In this document: piece by piece, positions 9,894-18,680 of the stretch
How positions within the stretch are numbered: position 1 is the stretch's first letter
How the letters are laid out: each line of letters starts with the position of its first letter
Source: Candidatus Methylobacter oryzae
GTDB lineage: Bacteria > Pseudomonadota > Gammaproteobacteria > Methylococcales > Methylomonadaceae
Direction of reading: 5' to 3'
Length of the DNA stretch: 64,000 nt
Assembly (NCBI RefSeq): GCF_003994235.2
Contig: NZ_RYFG02000121.1
Coordinates: 248,001-312,000 of the forward strand
Translations under genes and position numbers: made by a program
The notes under the pieces: model-generated
What the model was told of the DNA's origin: nothing
The model's database searches: none
Seen by the model: the letters and a program-made list of their open reading frames with translations, nothing else

Positions 9894-12856
9894 TCTTAGG
9901 CAAGATTATTTCGCGCTTGATGTTGGGTTTTCTATTGCTATCGCCGCTACCGCTGGCCGGGCTGGCCTATCTTTACGTTCAGGCTTTTCGAGACACCCTG
10001 CAACATTCCGAGCTGGAAAATCTTTCTTCTCTCGCTGACAAAAAAGCCGATCAGATTAATGCTTATATTAATGAGCGCATGGCGGATGCGCGGCTGTTGG
10101 CGCAGCTGTTTGTTGTTTTTGATAGCCGCCAACCGCAGTCCATTTTACAAAGCGGCGAACAAAACCTGAGTCCGCTAAGCTATCAAGCGGAAGAGGTTTA
10201 TCATGATTTTTTCCATACCTTATTCGAGAATCGCCATTACTATGACCTGTTGCTGACCGATACGGCCGGTAATGTGGTGTTTTCCATTCTGCACGAGTCC
10301 GATTTCGGCAGTAATCTGAACACCGGCCCTTATCGTGATTCCACTCTGGCCAAGGCTCATCGCGAAGCTATCGCGTTGCTCGACATTCAGATTACTCAGG
10401 CCGGTTCCTATGCGCCGTCCGCTGGAAAAACGGCCATCTTCATCGTTGCTCCGCTATTTAAAGCCGGTAAGGTAATCGGTACTCTCGCACTGCAAATGGA
10501 CCTGGATAATCTCACCGGCGTCAGCAGCGATACCACCGGTTTAGGTAAAACCGGTGAAACGGTCTTAGCGCAACTTGGCGGTGACGAGGTGCTTTATGTC
10601 GGCGGGCTACAGCATATCCCCGATGCGGCTTTTCATTATCGCGTTCCGCTGGATAAGTTATCCCTCCCGATGCAATTAGCGCTTTCCGGCAGTCATGACA
10701 AGGGGATTATCCATGATTACGCAGGTGTGGAAGTTATTGGCGCATGGCGCTACCTGCCTGCTTTGCGTTGGGGCATGGTCGTGAAGATGGATGCCTCCGA
10801 GGCTTTCGCTCCGCTTTACCACTTACAAAAAATCAGCCTCGTTGTACTGATTTTTATGTCGCTGATTGCCGGTATTGTAGCGCTGTTGTTAAGCCGCGCG
10901 CTGGTTGCGCCTATTCGCCAATTGATAATGGCTACGGAACGGATTATCGGCGGGGACTTGAATCGCCGCGCTCCATTGGATGGATGCGATGAGTTCCGGC
11001 AACTGGCAACTTCTTTTAATACGATGACGGAGCATTTGCAGTTTCATTACGAGGATCTTGAACGGCAGGTCGAACAGCGTACAGCCGAGATTCGTTCTGT
11101 TATGGACCAGCTGAACAATGCACAGCATATTGCTCAATTAGGCAGTTGGGAGCTGAATTTAACCGATAATACGCTGATTTGGTCCGATGAAATTTTCCAT
11201 CTATTCGAAATTGACAAGGATAAATTCGGCGCGACCTATGAAGCCTTTCTGCATGCGATACATCCTGAAGACCTCGACGCAGTTGACGCGGCCTATACCC
11301 GGTCCTTGCAGACCCAAAGACCGTATGAGATTACCCACCGATTGTTAATGCCGGATGGGCGCGTTAAATTCGTGACCGAACGTTGCGCTTCGTACTTTGA
11401 CAGCGACGGCAAGCCGGTCCGGTCTGTCGGTACCGTGCAGGACGTAACTGAGTTAAAGCAGGTGGAGCAGGCGCTTAAACAGCTTAATGAAGAACTCGAA
11501 CAGCGGGTACAACAGCGTACCGACTTATTGCTTCATGCAAAAGAAGAAGCCGACAGGGCCAATAATGCCAAGTCCGAGTTTTTATCGCGCATGAGCCATG
11601 AGCTACGCACGCCGATGAATGCAATCATCGGTTTTGCCCAGTTATTGGAAACCGACCGGGAAACCCCGCTCACGCCCGACCAGGCCGATAATGTCCGCGA
11701 GATCCGTCATGCCGGAAAGCATTTGCTGGAGTTGATCAATGAAGTGCTGGACCTGGCGCGCATCGAAACAGGCCGGATCGAATTATCGCTGGAACCGGTG
11801 GAATTGCGTTTGCTAATCGGGGAATGTATGGCGTTGCTACAGCCATTAGCGTCGGAGCGCCGGATCGAATTGACCGCGGATATGGACAGGGCCGTTACGG
11901 TGCAGGCCGACCGGCTGCGGTTGCGCCAGATTTTGCTTAACCTGTTGTCGAATGCCGTCAAATACAATCGCGACCAAGGCCGCGTACATATTTTCTGCGA
12001 ATCGGTGGCGGAGGATAAAGCTGAGTTGAGCAGCTTGCCTGCTCAAACGAAACTTATGCCCTCTGGGTATAAAGCTGAGTTGAGCGGCTTGCCTGCTCAA
12101 ACGAAACTTATGCCCTCTGGGTATAAAGCTGAGTTGAGCAGCTTGCCTGCTCAAACCCTACTTATGCCCGAAGGGCATAAAGTCAGGATAGCCGTGCAGG
12201 ACAGCGGACGAGGTATTACAGTTGAAGCACTGCCGCGCTTGTTCAAGCCGTTCGAGCGTATAGAATCGGCTTATGACGGCATTGAAGGGACCGGGATCGG
12301 ATTGGCGCTGTGCAAACGATTGGTCGAAGCGATGTCGGGTAGCATCGGTGTCGAAAGTATTGTCGATCAAGGCAGCACTTTCTGGATTGAGCTGCCCGCC
12401 GCCCAAGCCGAAGAGTATATACCGGAGGATTCCGGCAGTACGGCGACGCAAAACACCTATGCCGCCAAGCGTACCGTGCTTTATATCGAAGACAACCCGG
12501 CTAATTTGCGTTTGCTGCGAAAAGTAATTTCCACGCATACCAGCCTGTCGCTACTTGAGTCCCATAGCGCTGAGAAGGGTTTGGACATCGCGGCAGCACA
12601 TTCTCCCGATCTTATTTTGCTCGACATCAACCTGCCGGGCATGAATGGCTTTGATGCTTTGCGCCGTTTAAAAGACAACCCGGATACGCGCGATATTCCG
12701 GTCGTTGCTATTTCAGCCAATGCAATGGAGCGCGATATAAAAAAAGGCGCGGCCGCCGGTTTTAGCGATTATTTGACTAAGCCGCTGGATATTCCGAAGC
12801 TTTTAGCCCTACTGGCCTCGATACAGGAGTCAGAGACAACTCAAACTATTCCGTGA
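9890..12856 (+). CDS. Membrane hybrid histidine kinase (Cache-like sensor, HAMP, PAS, HK, receiver)
   Basis: 988 residues from the ATG at 9890, whose ATGA overlaps the stop of the binding-protein gene; an in-frame ATG at 9860 is less likely. Transmembrane helix 1 (about 8-30) is followed by a periplasmic Cache-like region (35-300), helix 2 (IFMSLIAGIVALLLSRAL), HAMP, a PAS_3 domain (about 420-530), a coiled coil, HisKA with H570 (RMSHELRTPMN), HATPase with NLLSNAVKYN and GTGIGLALCKRL, and a receiver with D912. Residues 709-764 are an odd insertion of three 18-residue repeats (KAELSSLPAQTKLMPSGY type). They sit in the loop between the N box and the DSGRG box, where the neighbouring paralogue has only a few residues. 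The rest of the ATPase core looks intact. Confidence 0.92.
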   Translation: MILGKIISRLMLGFLLLSPLPLAGLAYLYVQAFRDTLQHSELENLSSLADKKADQINAYINERMADARLLAQLFVVFDSRQPQSILQSGEQNLSPLSYQAEEVYHDFFHTLFENRHYYDLLLTDTAGNVVFSILHESDFGSNLNTGPYRDSTLAKAHREAIALLDIQITQAGSYAPSAGKTAIFIVAPLFKAGKVIGTLALQMDLDNLTGVSSDTTGLGKTGETVLAQLGGDEVLYVGGLQHIPDAAFHYRVPLDKLSLPMQLALSGSHDKGIIHDYAGVEVIGAWRYLPALRWGMVVKMDASEAFAPLYHLQKISLVVLIFMSLIAGIVALLLSRALVAPIRQLIMATERIIGGDLNRRAPLDGCDEFRQLATSFNTMTEHLQFHYEDLERQVEQRTAEIRSVMDQLNNAQHIAQLGSWELNLTDNTLIWSDEIFHLFEIDKDKFGATYEAFLHAIHPEDLDAVDAAYTRSLQTQRPYEITHRLLMPDGRVKFVTERCASYFDSDGKPVRSVGTVQDVTELKQVEQALKQLNEELEQRVQQRTDLLLHAKEEADRANNAKSEFLSRMSHELRTPMNAIIGFAQLLETDRETPLTPDQADNVREIRHAGKHLLELINEVLDLARIETGRIELSLEPVELRLLIGECMALLQPLASERRIELTADMDRAVTVQADRLRLRQILLNLLSNAVKYNRDQGRVHIFCESVAEDKAELSSLPAQTKLMPSGYKAELSGLPAQTKLMPSGYKAELSSLPAQTLLMPEGHKVRIAVQDSGRGITVEALPRLFKPFERIESAYDGIEGTGIGLALCKRLVEAMSGSIGVESIVDQGSTFWIELPAAQAEEYIPEDSGSTATQNTYAAKRTVLYIEDNPANLRLLRKVISTHTSLSLLESHSAEKGLDIAAAHSPDLILLDINLPGMNGFDALRRLKDNPDTRDIPVVAISANAMERDIKKGAAAGFSDYLTKPLDIPKLLALLASIQESETTQTIP
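12015..12182 (+). repeat. Three in-frame 54-bp palindromic repeat units inside the kinase gene
   Basis: Units begin at 12015, 12069 and 12123, followed by a terminal ATAAAG at 12177; the period is exactly 54 bp (18 codons). Each unit holds two hairpins. The first is TTGAGCAG-CTTGC-CTGCTCAA. The second is a TTATGCCC-GGG(T/C)ATAA stem, perfect in unit 3 (CTTATGCCC-GAA-GGGCATAAG). Units 1 and 2 have spacer ACGAAAC while unit 3 has ACCCTAC. The same sequence occurs outside genes at 23388, 23926, 36671 and 39309, so this is a dispersed element that entered the coding region rather than a local protein repeat. Confidence 0.95.
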
Positions 12857-12897
12857 ATAATAGGCACGGATTGGTTATATATTACGGTGATATGAGC

Positions 12898-14517
12898 ATG
12901 ACCGATCCCGATTCACCGCAACCGCCGGTAAACACCAACATGCTACTGGTGCGCAGCGATAACCAGGTTTTGCAGCTGTCGCTGATGAACGGCGCATCTG
13001 TACGCGAAGCGCTGGATGCGACCGAGCTTAGGGTGCGCGCGGCTTGCGGCGGGTTGGGCACGTGCGGGGCTTGTCTGATTCAAATCGTTAACGGCAACTT
13101 CAATCCGCCGACATTGGCGGAGCGGCAAAAAATCCGCCCCGAAGAGCTGGCGGACGGCATGCGGCTGGCTTGCCAATTGCGGGCCGTCAGCGACGGCGAA
13201 TTGTATCTTCAGTATCCTGCGCCGCATTCGCAATGGAAAAGCCTGGATGCTTCCGAACTCTATCGAGCCGCCGGTAATGCCGCTATCGCCGAGCATGTTT
13301 ATGGCGCGGCAATCGACCTTGGCACCACCCATATCCGTCTGTCGTTTTGGAACCGCCAGTCCGGGCGGCGTATCGGCAGCCGTTACAGCATCAATCCGCA
13401 AGTCGCATGCGGCGCCGATGTGCTGACCCGGCTGGATGCCGACCGCCTCAGCAATGCCGACAGCCAGGTATTGACCCAACTGGCGCGCAAGGCCATTATC
13501 GAGGGTATCCGCGATATTTTAAGCCGCGATATCGGCGAAGTGTCGCCGATACTGGCTGAAATCGGCAAAATAACGATCGTCGGCAACACCGCGATGCTGA
13601 CGCTGATTTGCGGTAGCCGCGACGACAGTCTTTATGAACCGGAAAATTGGCAATTGCCGATAACTTGCCAGCCGGCAGATATTGAATCATGGCGCAAAGC
13701 TTGGCGTACTCCGCATGCCGAAATCGGTATCGTCCAGCCGTTGGCCGGATTTATCGGTTCCGACCTGTTGGCCGACCTGCTTGCCACTGCAATCACCGAA
13801 CAGCCGCAACCGGCGCTGCTGGCGGATTTCGGCACCAATACCGAAATTGCATTGTGGGACGGGCGGACTTTGTGGGCGAGCTCGGTGCCGGGCGGACCGG
13901 CATTTGAGGGTGTGGGCATGCGCAACGGTTTGAGCGCCGAAACCGGAGCTGTCTGCAAAGTTTCGAAACACAACGGCGAATGGCTGTTGCAGACACTCGA
14001 TGACGCACCGGCACGCGGTTATTGCGGCAGCGGCTTTATCGATGCGATTGCGTTGCTGTTGGACGAAAAACTGCTGAAACCGTCGGGACGTTTTGCCGAG
14101 CCGCAACCGGTCGGCGGATATGTATTGGATCAGGGCAATTTCCGCACGGGGATTTGTCCGGCCGATATCGATATGTTTCAGCGCGCCAAGGCCTCAACGG
14201 CGGCGGCGATGTTGCAACTGCTTGTTTACGCAGGCTTGACGGCTAACGATTTGCAAACGCTGTGGATTTGCGGCAGTTTCGGCCGGCATCTCGATTTAAA
14301 CAACGCAATGCGCGTCGGTTTATTGCCGACTGTCGATCAAGACCGGGTAAAACTGCTTGCCAACGCCGGTCTGTCCGGTTGTGAAAAGCTGCTGCTGGAT
14401 CCGGTTGCCCAAGCTGTATTAAATACGATTACCGGCCGGGCTCGTGTCGTCAATTTGAGCGGCGTGACGGAGTATGAAGAACGGTTTGTCGATAATTTAC
14501 GCTTGAAACCGGTTTAA
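12898..14517 (+). CDS. Ferredoxin/ASKHA (DUF4445) protein, RACo-like corrinoid activator
   Basis: About 539 residues. The N-terminal 2Fe-2S ferredoxin-type domain has C50-x5-C56-x2-C59 (ACGGLGTCGAC) and C92 (RLACQL). After a linker comes an actin-like ATPase domain with the phosphate loops AIDLGTTHIRLSFW and LLADFGTNTEIALW plus ARGYCGSGFIDAIA and LWICGSFGRHLDL. RACo-type proteins use ATP to drive reduction of inactive Co(II) corrinoid to Co(I). The corrinoid protein encoded next is the obvious partner. ATG at 12898 is chosen because GGTGA lies 7 nt upstream. GTG at 12853, overlapping the kinase stop, and ATG at 12892 are in-frame alternatives. Confidence 0.88.
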   Translation: MTDPDSPQPPVNTNMLLVRSDNQVLQLSLMNGASVREALDATELRVRAACGGLGTCGACLIQIVNGNFNPPTLAERQKIRPEELADGMRLACQLRAVSDGELYLQYPAPHSQWKSLDASELYRAAGNAAIAEHVYGAAIDLGTTHIRLSFWNRQSGRRIGSRYSINPQVACGADVLTRLDADRLSNADSQVLTQLARKAIIEGIRDILSRDIGEVSPILAEIGKITIVGNTAMLTLICGSRDDSLYEPENWQLPITCQPADIESWRKAWRTPHAEIGIVQPLAGFIGSDLLADLLATAITEQPQPALLADFGTNTEIALWDGRTLWASSVPGGPAFEGVGMRNGLSAETGAVCKVSKHNGEWLLQTLDDAPARGYCGSGFIDAIALLLDEKLLKPSGRFAEPQPVGGYVLDQGNFRTGICPADIDMFQRAKASTAAAMLQLLVYAGLTANDLQTLWICGSFGRHLDLNNAMRVGLLPTVDQDRVKLLANAGLSGCEKLLLDPVAQAVLNTITGRARVVNLSGVTEYEERFVDNLRLKPV

Positions 14518-14561
14518 ACCACAGCCTTATGTGAAAAAGTCTAAACAACGGAGCGCGGACA

Positions 14562-15227
14562 ATGTTTGATTTCTATATTCAATCCTACAACGAAGCTGTT
14601 TTCGATACCGATAAACAGGCGGCGCTGGATGTGGTCAACAAAGCGTTGAGCGACGGCTTAAGTCCTGAAGATGTAGTGTTTAAACTGGTGATTCCGGCGC
14701 TTGAAACGATGATGGGACGCATCGAAAAAGATCCCGACTCCAATCTGGCCCAGCATTTTATGACAGCGCAGATTGCCGCCGATGTTACTGAAAAAATGCT
14801 GGAAAAGTTCGCGCAACCGCCGGAAGCGGTCGGGCGGGTGATTATCGGCGCGGCTCATGGCGATCTGCACTCGTTGGGCAAGCGCATCGTGACTGGCTGC
14901 TTGAAGGCATTGATGGTCGAGGTGATCGATTTGGGGGCCAACATTAGCGCCGAGCAGTTCGTCGCTGCCGCGATTGACGAGCAGGCGCAGGTGATTGCGG
15001 TTTCGGCGATGATGGCGCATACCGCGCTAGGCGAGAAAGGCAGCCTGCAGGTGCGCGCGTTGTTACGGGAGCAAGGATTGGAAGACAAGGTCAAGATTGC
15101 GGTAGGCGGAGCGCCTTACCGTTTCGATCCCGAACTTTATATTAAAGTCGGCGCCGACGCCTGGGCGCCGGACGGCGTGACGGCGGCCAAAGTCATTGTG
15201 CAGTTGATTCGCGAGGTGAAACCATGA
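14562..15227 (+). CDS. Corrinoid (B12)-binding protein of methyltransferase type
   Basis: 221 residues. The N-terminal helical cap (about 1-85, with LVIPALETMMGRIE) precedes a Rossmann-like B12 domain. The cobalt-ligand motif DxHxxG is D101-L-H103-S-L-G106; VSAMMAHT and GGAPYRF supply the other loops that hold the nucleotide tail. Family members (MtbC, MtmC, DhaB types) shuttle methyl groups between a substrate methyltransferase and a second acceptor methyltransferase. Neither enzyme is encoded here. The gene follows the RACo-like gene by 44 bp with GGAG upstream and overlaps the DUF1638 gene by four bases. A sensory role is possible but unproven. Confidence 0.92.
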   Translation: MFDFYIQSYNEAVFDTDKQAALDVVNKALSDGLSPEDVVFKLVIPALETMMGRIEKDPDSNLAQHFMTAQIAADVTEKMLEKFAQPPEAVGRVIIGAAHGDLHSLGKRIVTGCLKALMVEVIDLGANISAEQFVAAAIDEQAQVIAVSAMMAHTALGEKGSLQVRALLREQGLEDKVKIAVGGAPYRFDPELYIKVGADAWAPDGVTAAKVIVQLIREVKP

Positions 15228-15841
15228 AGCTGCTTGAGGTATTTGAAAATCAGCCGCCATTGGCGATGGTCGGTTGCGGCATTCTTCGCAAGGAAGTGAA
15301 TTTTTTGATCGAAAAGAACGGCTGGAATGTGCATACCCATTTTCTGGATTCGGCTTTGCATAATTACCTGAATCGGCTGTCGGTCGAATTGAACAGGGCG
15401 CTGGACGAACGCGAAGAACTCGGCGAGAAAACTGTAGTGTTTTATGGCGGTTGTCATCCGTTGATGGAAAATTATCTGGAAAAACACCATACCTGCCGCA
15501 CTCACGGCCAGAATTGCATTGTAATGCTGATAGGCTATGAGCTGTTTATGACGGAGCTGGAAAAGGGAGCTTATTTTTTATTGGAAGATTGGGCGCTGAT
15601 CTGGGAGCCGATGATTACCGCTTGTTTTGGAATGAATATGACGGTGGTTCGCGAGATATTTCACAGCAGCCATAAATATCTTCTTGCTCTCAGAACGCCG
15701 TGTAACAGCGATTTTGTCGAAGCGGCCAAAACCGCCGCGCGCTTTGTCGATTTACCGTTGCAATGGATGGATGTCGGTCTTGAACATTTGGAGTCGGTTT
15801 TGGCAGACGCGATTCAGCGACGTCTGGAAGACAGGCAATGA
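15224..15841 (+). CDS. DUF1638 protein
   Basis: 205 residues, starting inside the ATGA overlap with the corrinoid-protein gene. It resembles the DUF1638 family in cysteines and aromatic residues placed as in VFYGGCHPLMENYL, HTCRTHGQNCIVMLIG and LEDWALIWEPMITACFG. The Cys/His-rich pattern (CHP, HHTCRTHGQNC) suggests metal or corrinoid contact, but its biochemical role is not established. Family genes are often found beside corrinoid methyltransferase genes, and the overlap here supports function with the corrinoid protein. An ATG at 15838 again overlaps its stop (ATGA), but the frame that follows soon becomes unrecognisable. Confidence 0.8.
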   Translation: MKLLEVFENQPPLAMVGCGILRKEVNFLIEKNGWNVHTHFLDSALHNYLNRLSVELNRALDEREELGEKTVVFYGGCHPLMENYLEKHHTCRTHGQNCIVMLIGYELFMTELEKGAYFLLEDWALIWEPMITACFGMNMTVVREIFHSSHKYLLALRTPCNSDFVEAAKTAARFVDLPLQWMDVGLEHLESVLADAIQRRLEDRQ

Positions 15842-16296
15842 GCGAGCTTCCTCTTCTTATCGTAACCAATATAACCGGAATAGCTTGCGTGTCGGGATTG
15901 GTTTTTAGGCGGGCTGCAGGTCCTAAGCATCCATGTCCGGCATTAATATTCAGCAGTATCGGGCATTGCCCGAATATCGAGAGATTGGTGAAATCGTCGT
16001 CCCTAACAGGATGGTGTCAGCAGGGCCGATTGATGGGGTATCGGATTCCACGGGTTTGTTCCGTTTGTTTTGGACGTTGACGTTTATAGCAGGCCGGTTG
16101 TCGATTCCTTTATTGTCGGCATCTATACAACATTGGCTGCCGCTAAATGTAGAGATTTAAATATGAGCAATCTATTGAATATAAGTTAAAGGGTGTTGTT
16201 TAATTATGAAAGCTTTATTGCGATTGCATGGTGGCAATGCCGGACATGACATGTATACAAGATAAGCTTTAATTATTTGAATAAAAGGAGAGCAAT
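15842..16296 (+). other. 455-bp non-coding or degraded stretch after the DUF1638 gene
   Basis: An ATGA-coupled frame begins at 15838 and runs to 16080 (80 codons). A second frame runs from 15933 to 16160. Neither resembles a protein I recognise, and they overlap in different frames. A 19-codon ORF at 16206-16265 lacks support. This could be the remnant of a further operon gene or simply spacer. No clear terminator hairpin was found. AAAAGGAG just before 16297 is the ribosome-binding site of the next gene. Confidence 0.5.
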
Positions 16297-17223
16297 ATGC
16301 TGCTACGTCCACTTAATGAGGGTGATCGAAATGAGTATGCAGTTATGTTGCACCGCTCATTCAATACGTGGTATCGCGCACATGGCTGGCCGTCCGATTA
16401 TTTTAAATACGGGGCTGAGCAGACGGGAATTTTTCTTGATGTTTATAATGCTATCAGTCCCGGTAGCAGTGTTGCCGCATTTGATTCGAATAGCGGGAAA
16501 CTCATGGGAGCCTGTTTTTTTCATCCGCGCGAGCATCATGTCAGTCTCGGCATCATGTCGGTCAATCCTGATTATTTTCAACGCAGGATAGGGCGAGCGC
16601 TGGTCGATTATATTACCGGTTTTGCCGATTCACATCGTTATGCGGCGCTACGTTTGGTTAGCAGCGCTATGAATATGGATTCATTTTCCCTGTATAACCG
16701 CTCAGGTTTCATTCCCAGGGCCAGCTATCAAGATATGGTATTGCCGGTGCCGATTGCCGGGCTTCAAGTGCATTACCCGCTACGCGACCGGGTACGCTAC
16801 GCGGTTCCGTCCGACGTTAGTGCGATGGCGGCGTTGGAAATGGAAGTCAGCGGTATCAGTCGCATCAACGATTATCGCTATGCCATCGAAAATCCGCACG
16901 CTATATTACAAGCCCTGGTATTTGAAAATTCTGACGGGGTTGTTGATGGTTTTATGATTTCGATTAAACACCCTGCATTGCATATGCTTGGGCCTTGCGT
17001 CGCACGTAGCGAGAAGATTGCATTGGCGTTATTACTGCAGGCGACGGAGCGCTTTCAGAATGCAACGCCGCTGTTTATCGTTCCGGTGGACAAACGCGAG
17101 CTGGCTGAAACGCTTTATGCTTGGGGCGCGCGTAATGTGGAAATACATCTGTTACAAGTACGAGGTAAGTTTCAGGCTTTTAACGGAGTCAATTTACCGA
17201 GTTTTCTGCCGGAGACAGGATGA
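16297..17223 (+). CDS. GNAT-family N-acetyltransferase, two-lobed
   Basis: 308 residues. The first half is a GNAT fold with the acetyl-CoA segment following VSLGIMSVNPDYFQRRIGRA and the C-terminal strand LYNRSGFIPRASYQDM. The second half (about 165-308) looks like the YitH/HolE-type C-terminal acetyltransferase-like lobe. An AAAAGGAGA ribosome-binding site precedes the ATG. The substrate is unknown. The gene stands alone and converges on the leftward signalling operon, with only 41 bp between the stop codons. Confidence 0.82.
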   Translation: MLLRPLNEGDRNEYAVMLHRSFNTWYRAHGWPSDYFKYGAEQTGIFLDVYNAISPGSSVAAFDSNSGKLMGACFFHPREHHVSLGIMSVNPDYFQRRIGRALVDYITGFADSHRYAALRLVSSAMNMDSFSLYNRSGFIPRASYQDMVLPVPIAGLQVHYPLRDRVRYAVPSDVSAMAALEMEVSGISRINDYRYAIENPHAILQALVFENSDGVVDGFMISIKHPALHMLGPCVARSEKIALALLLQATERFQNATPLFIVPVDKRELAETLYAWGARNVEIHLLQVRGKFQAFNGVNLPSFLPETG

Positions 17224-17264
17224 GTCTCGCTACATCGAACAACGCAAGGCAGGTTTGTGGGCCA

Positions 17265-18662
17265 TTACTTTTTACCCACACGAATTTTAATGACGGGGTT
17301 CTTGCCGGTATTCTCTCTTAGTGAATTGATATTACTGATTGTTTTGTGATCAATGACGCAATTTCTAATATAAGGTTTACCCTCAAAGTAGACGCTTTCT
17401 ATTTCCATGCCCGGTTTCAGTTGTATCCATGAAATTTCCACTACAGGCCGCTCTACGGTAGTATTCGAAACATCAAATAGCCTGCTGTTTCGCCATGATT
17501 TTTCGAGACTAGGTTTCTCTACAATAATGTCCTCTTCAACATCGGCGTCCTCTCTAAGCACTTGAATGAAAGCGTCGATGACCTCAGGATCATAATAGCT
17601 TTCTTTCCGGCTCATTAATTGATTGATTGTGGCGCTGACAGACATCGCTTCGCCGGTCATCGCACCTTCGAGATACGAGATATAGTCGCCAACTACGCTC
17701 AGAATGCGGGAGCCTAACGGAATCTTTTGCTTAGCGAGACTGTCGGGAAAGCCCGAGCCGTCATAACGTTCGTATTGATGACGGATGAAAATAGATGCGC
17801 CTTTTAACTGAGTCAACCCCTTTAATAAAGTCTCGCCTTCTACCGCATGATTTAAATAACGGCGTATGTCGGCAAGCGGTATCGAATAATAGGGCTCAGA
17901 GAGCAAACTATCTTGCAAGCTCATTTTGCCGATTTGTATCAGTAACCCGGCATAGAAAATATTCTGCTTTTCTTCCGTGCTCATGCCCAGTTTGCGTGCA
18001 ACCAGTAAGGATTTTTCCGCGATATATTTTGATTGTCCGCTTTTAATGCCAGGACGCATTTCTATGATGCGCGAGAATGCTTTAATAGAATCGATGTATT
18101 GTTTTTTTAAGTTATTATTCGCTTGGTCAAGATGCTGCATCGTGTTTTTGAGCTGTTCGGTACGCTGCTCGACTTTCTCTTCCAGGTGTTCGTTGAGCTC
18201 TTTTAATTCTTTATTTTGTTGATGGACAAGCTCTGATAAACGATCCCGTTCTTCGCGCAGGCGTTTTTGTTCCAGGGCATTGCGGACCAGCAGCTTAAGT
18301 TCTTCGTCATTCCAGGGTTTATTGCAGTAATTGTAAATGCGCCCTTTATTGACTGCGTCAATGGTCGATTGCAAATCGGCGTAGCCGGTCAGCAAGATGC
18401 GGATCGTGTCAGGCCACTGCGTGAAAACTTGGGCTAAGAATTCCGCGCCGTTCATTTCCGGCATGCGCATATCGGAAATAACCAGGTCGACGGGGTATTG
18501 TTGTAGGATTTCCAGGCCTTCGGCGCCGCTTGAGGCAAAGTAGGTTAAGCACGCTTCATGATGAAACAAGCGGCGCAAGGCCTTAAGCACATTCGCTTCA
18601 TCGTCGACAAACAATATTGCGGCAGGTTCGTCATTAGTAACGGTTGGCAGATCTGTCAGCAT
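17265..18662 (-). CDS. Response regulator with degenerate HD-GYP domain
   Basis: 465 residues. The receiver (about 13-130) has D64 in VISDMRMPEMNG and the switch Lys in NKPW. A long coiled coil (135-185) leads to an HD-GYP-like domain (about 185-360). Here the metal-binding pair is lost: HDIGK is replaced by I242-Q243 in LIQIGKMSL, and the HH pair before DGSG is Q296-Y297 (RHQYERYDGSGFP). Known HD-GYP enzymes need these residues for c-di-GMP hydrolysis, so this copy is probably catalytically inactive, perhaps a binding or scaffolding domain. It is the last gene of the leftward four-gene operon, 18 bp after the hemerythrin kinase. Confidence 0.9.
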   Translation of the reverse strand: MLTDLPTVTNDEPAAILFVDDEANVLKALRRLFHHEACLTYFASSGAEGLEILQQYPVDLVISDMRMPEMNGAEFLAQVFTQWPDTIRILLTGYADLQSTIDAVNKGRIYNYCNKPWNDEELKLLVRNALEQKRLREERDRLSELVHQQNKELKELNEHLEEKVEQRTEQLKNTMQHLDQANNNLKKQYIDSIKAFSRIIEMRPGIKSGQSKYIAEKSLLVARKLGMSTEEKQNIFYAGLLIQIGKMSLQDSLLSEPYYSIPLADIRRYLNHAVEGETLLKGLTQLKGASIFIRHQYERYDGSGFPDSLAKQKIPLGSRILSVVGDYISYLEGAMTGEAMSVSATINQLMSRKESYYDPEVIDAFIQVLREDADVEEDIIVEKPSLEKSWRNSRLFDVSNTTVERPVVEISWIQLKPGMEIESVYFEGKPYIRNCVIDHKTISNINSLRENTGKNPVIKIRVGKK

Positions 18663-18680
18663 AGTAATTCCAGCTCTATT

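Noticed and set aside
11846-12154. Opposite-strand ORF with SRQAAQLSFIPRGHKF repeats
   Set aside because: It is only the reverse translation of the palindromic units inside the kinase gene; the kinase frame has clear domains on both sides.
17235-17281. Terminator between the converging GNAT and response-regulator genes
   Set aside because: The only stem found (TGTGGG/CCCACA) is short, has a long loop and overlaps coding sequence.
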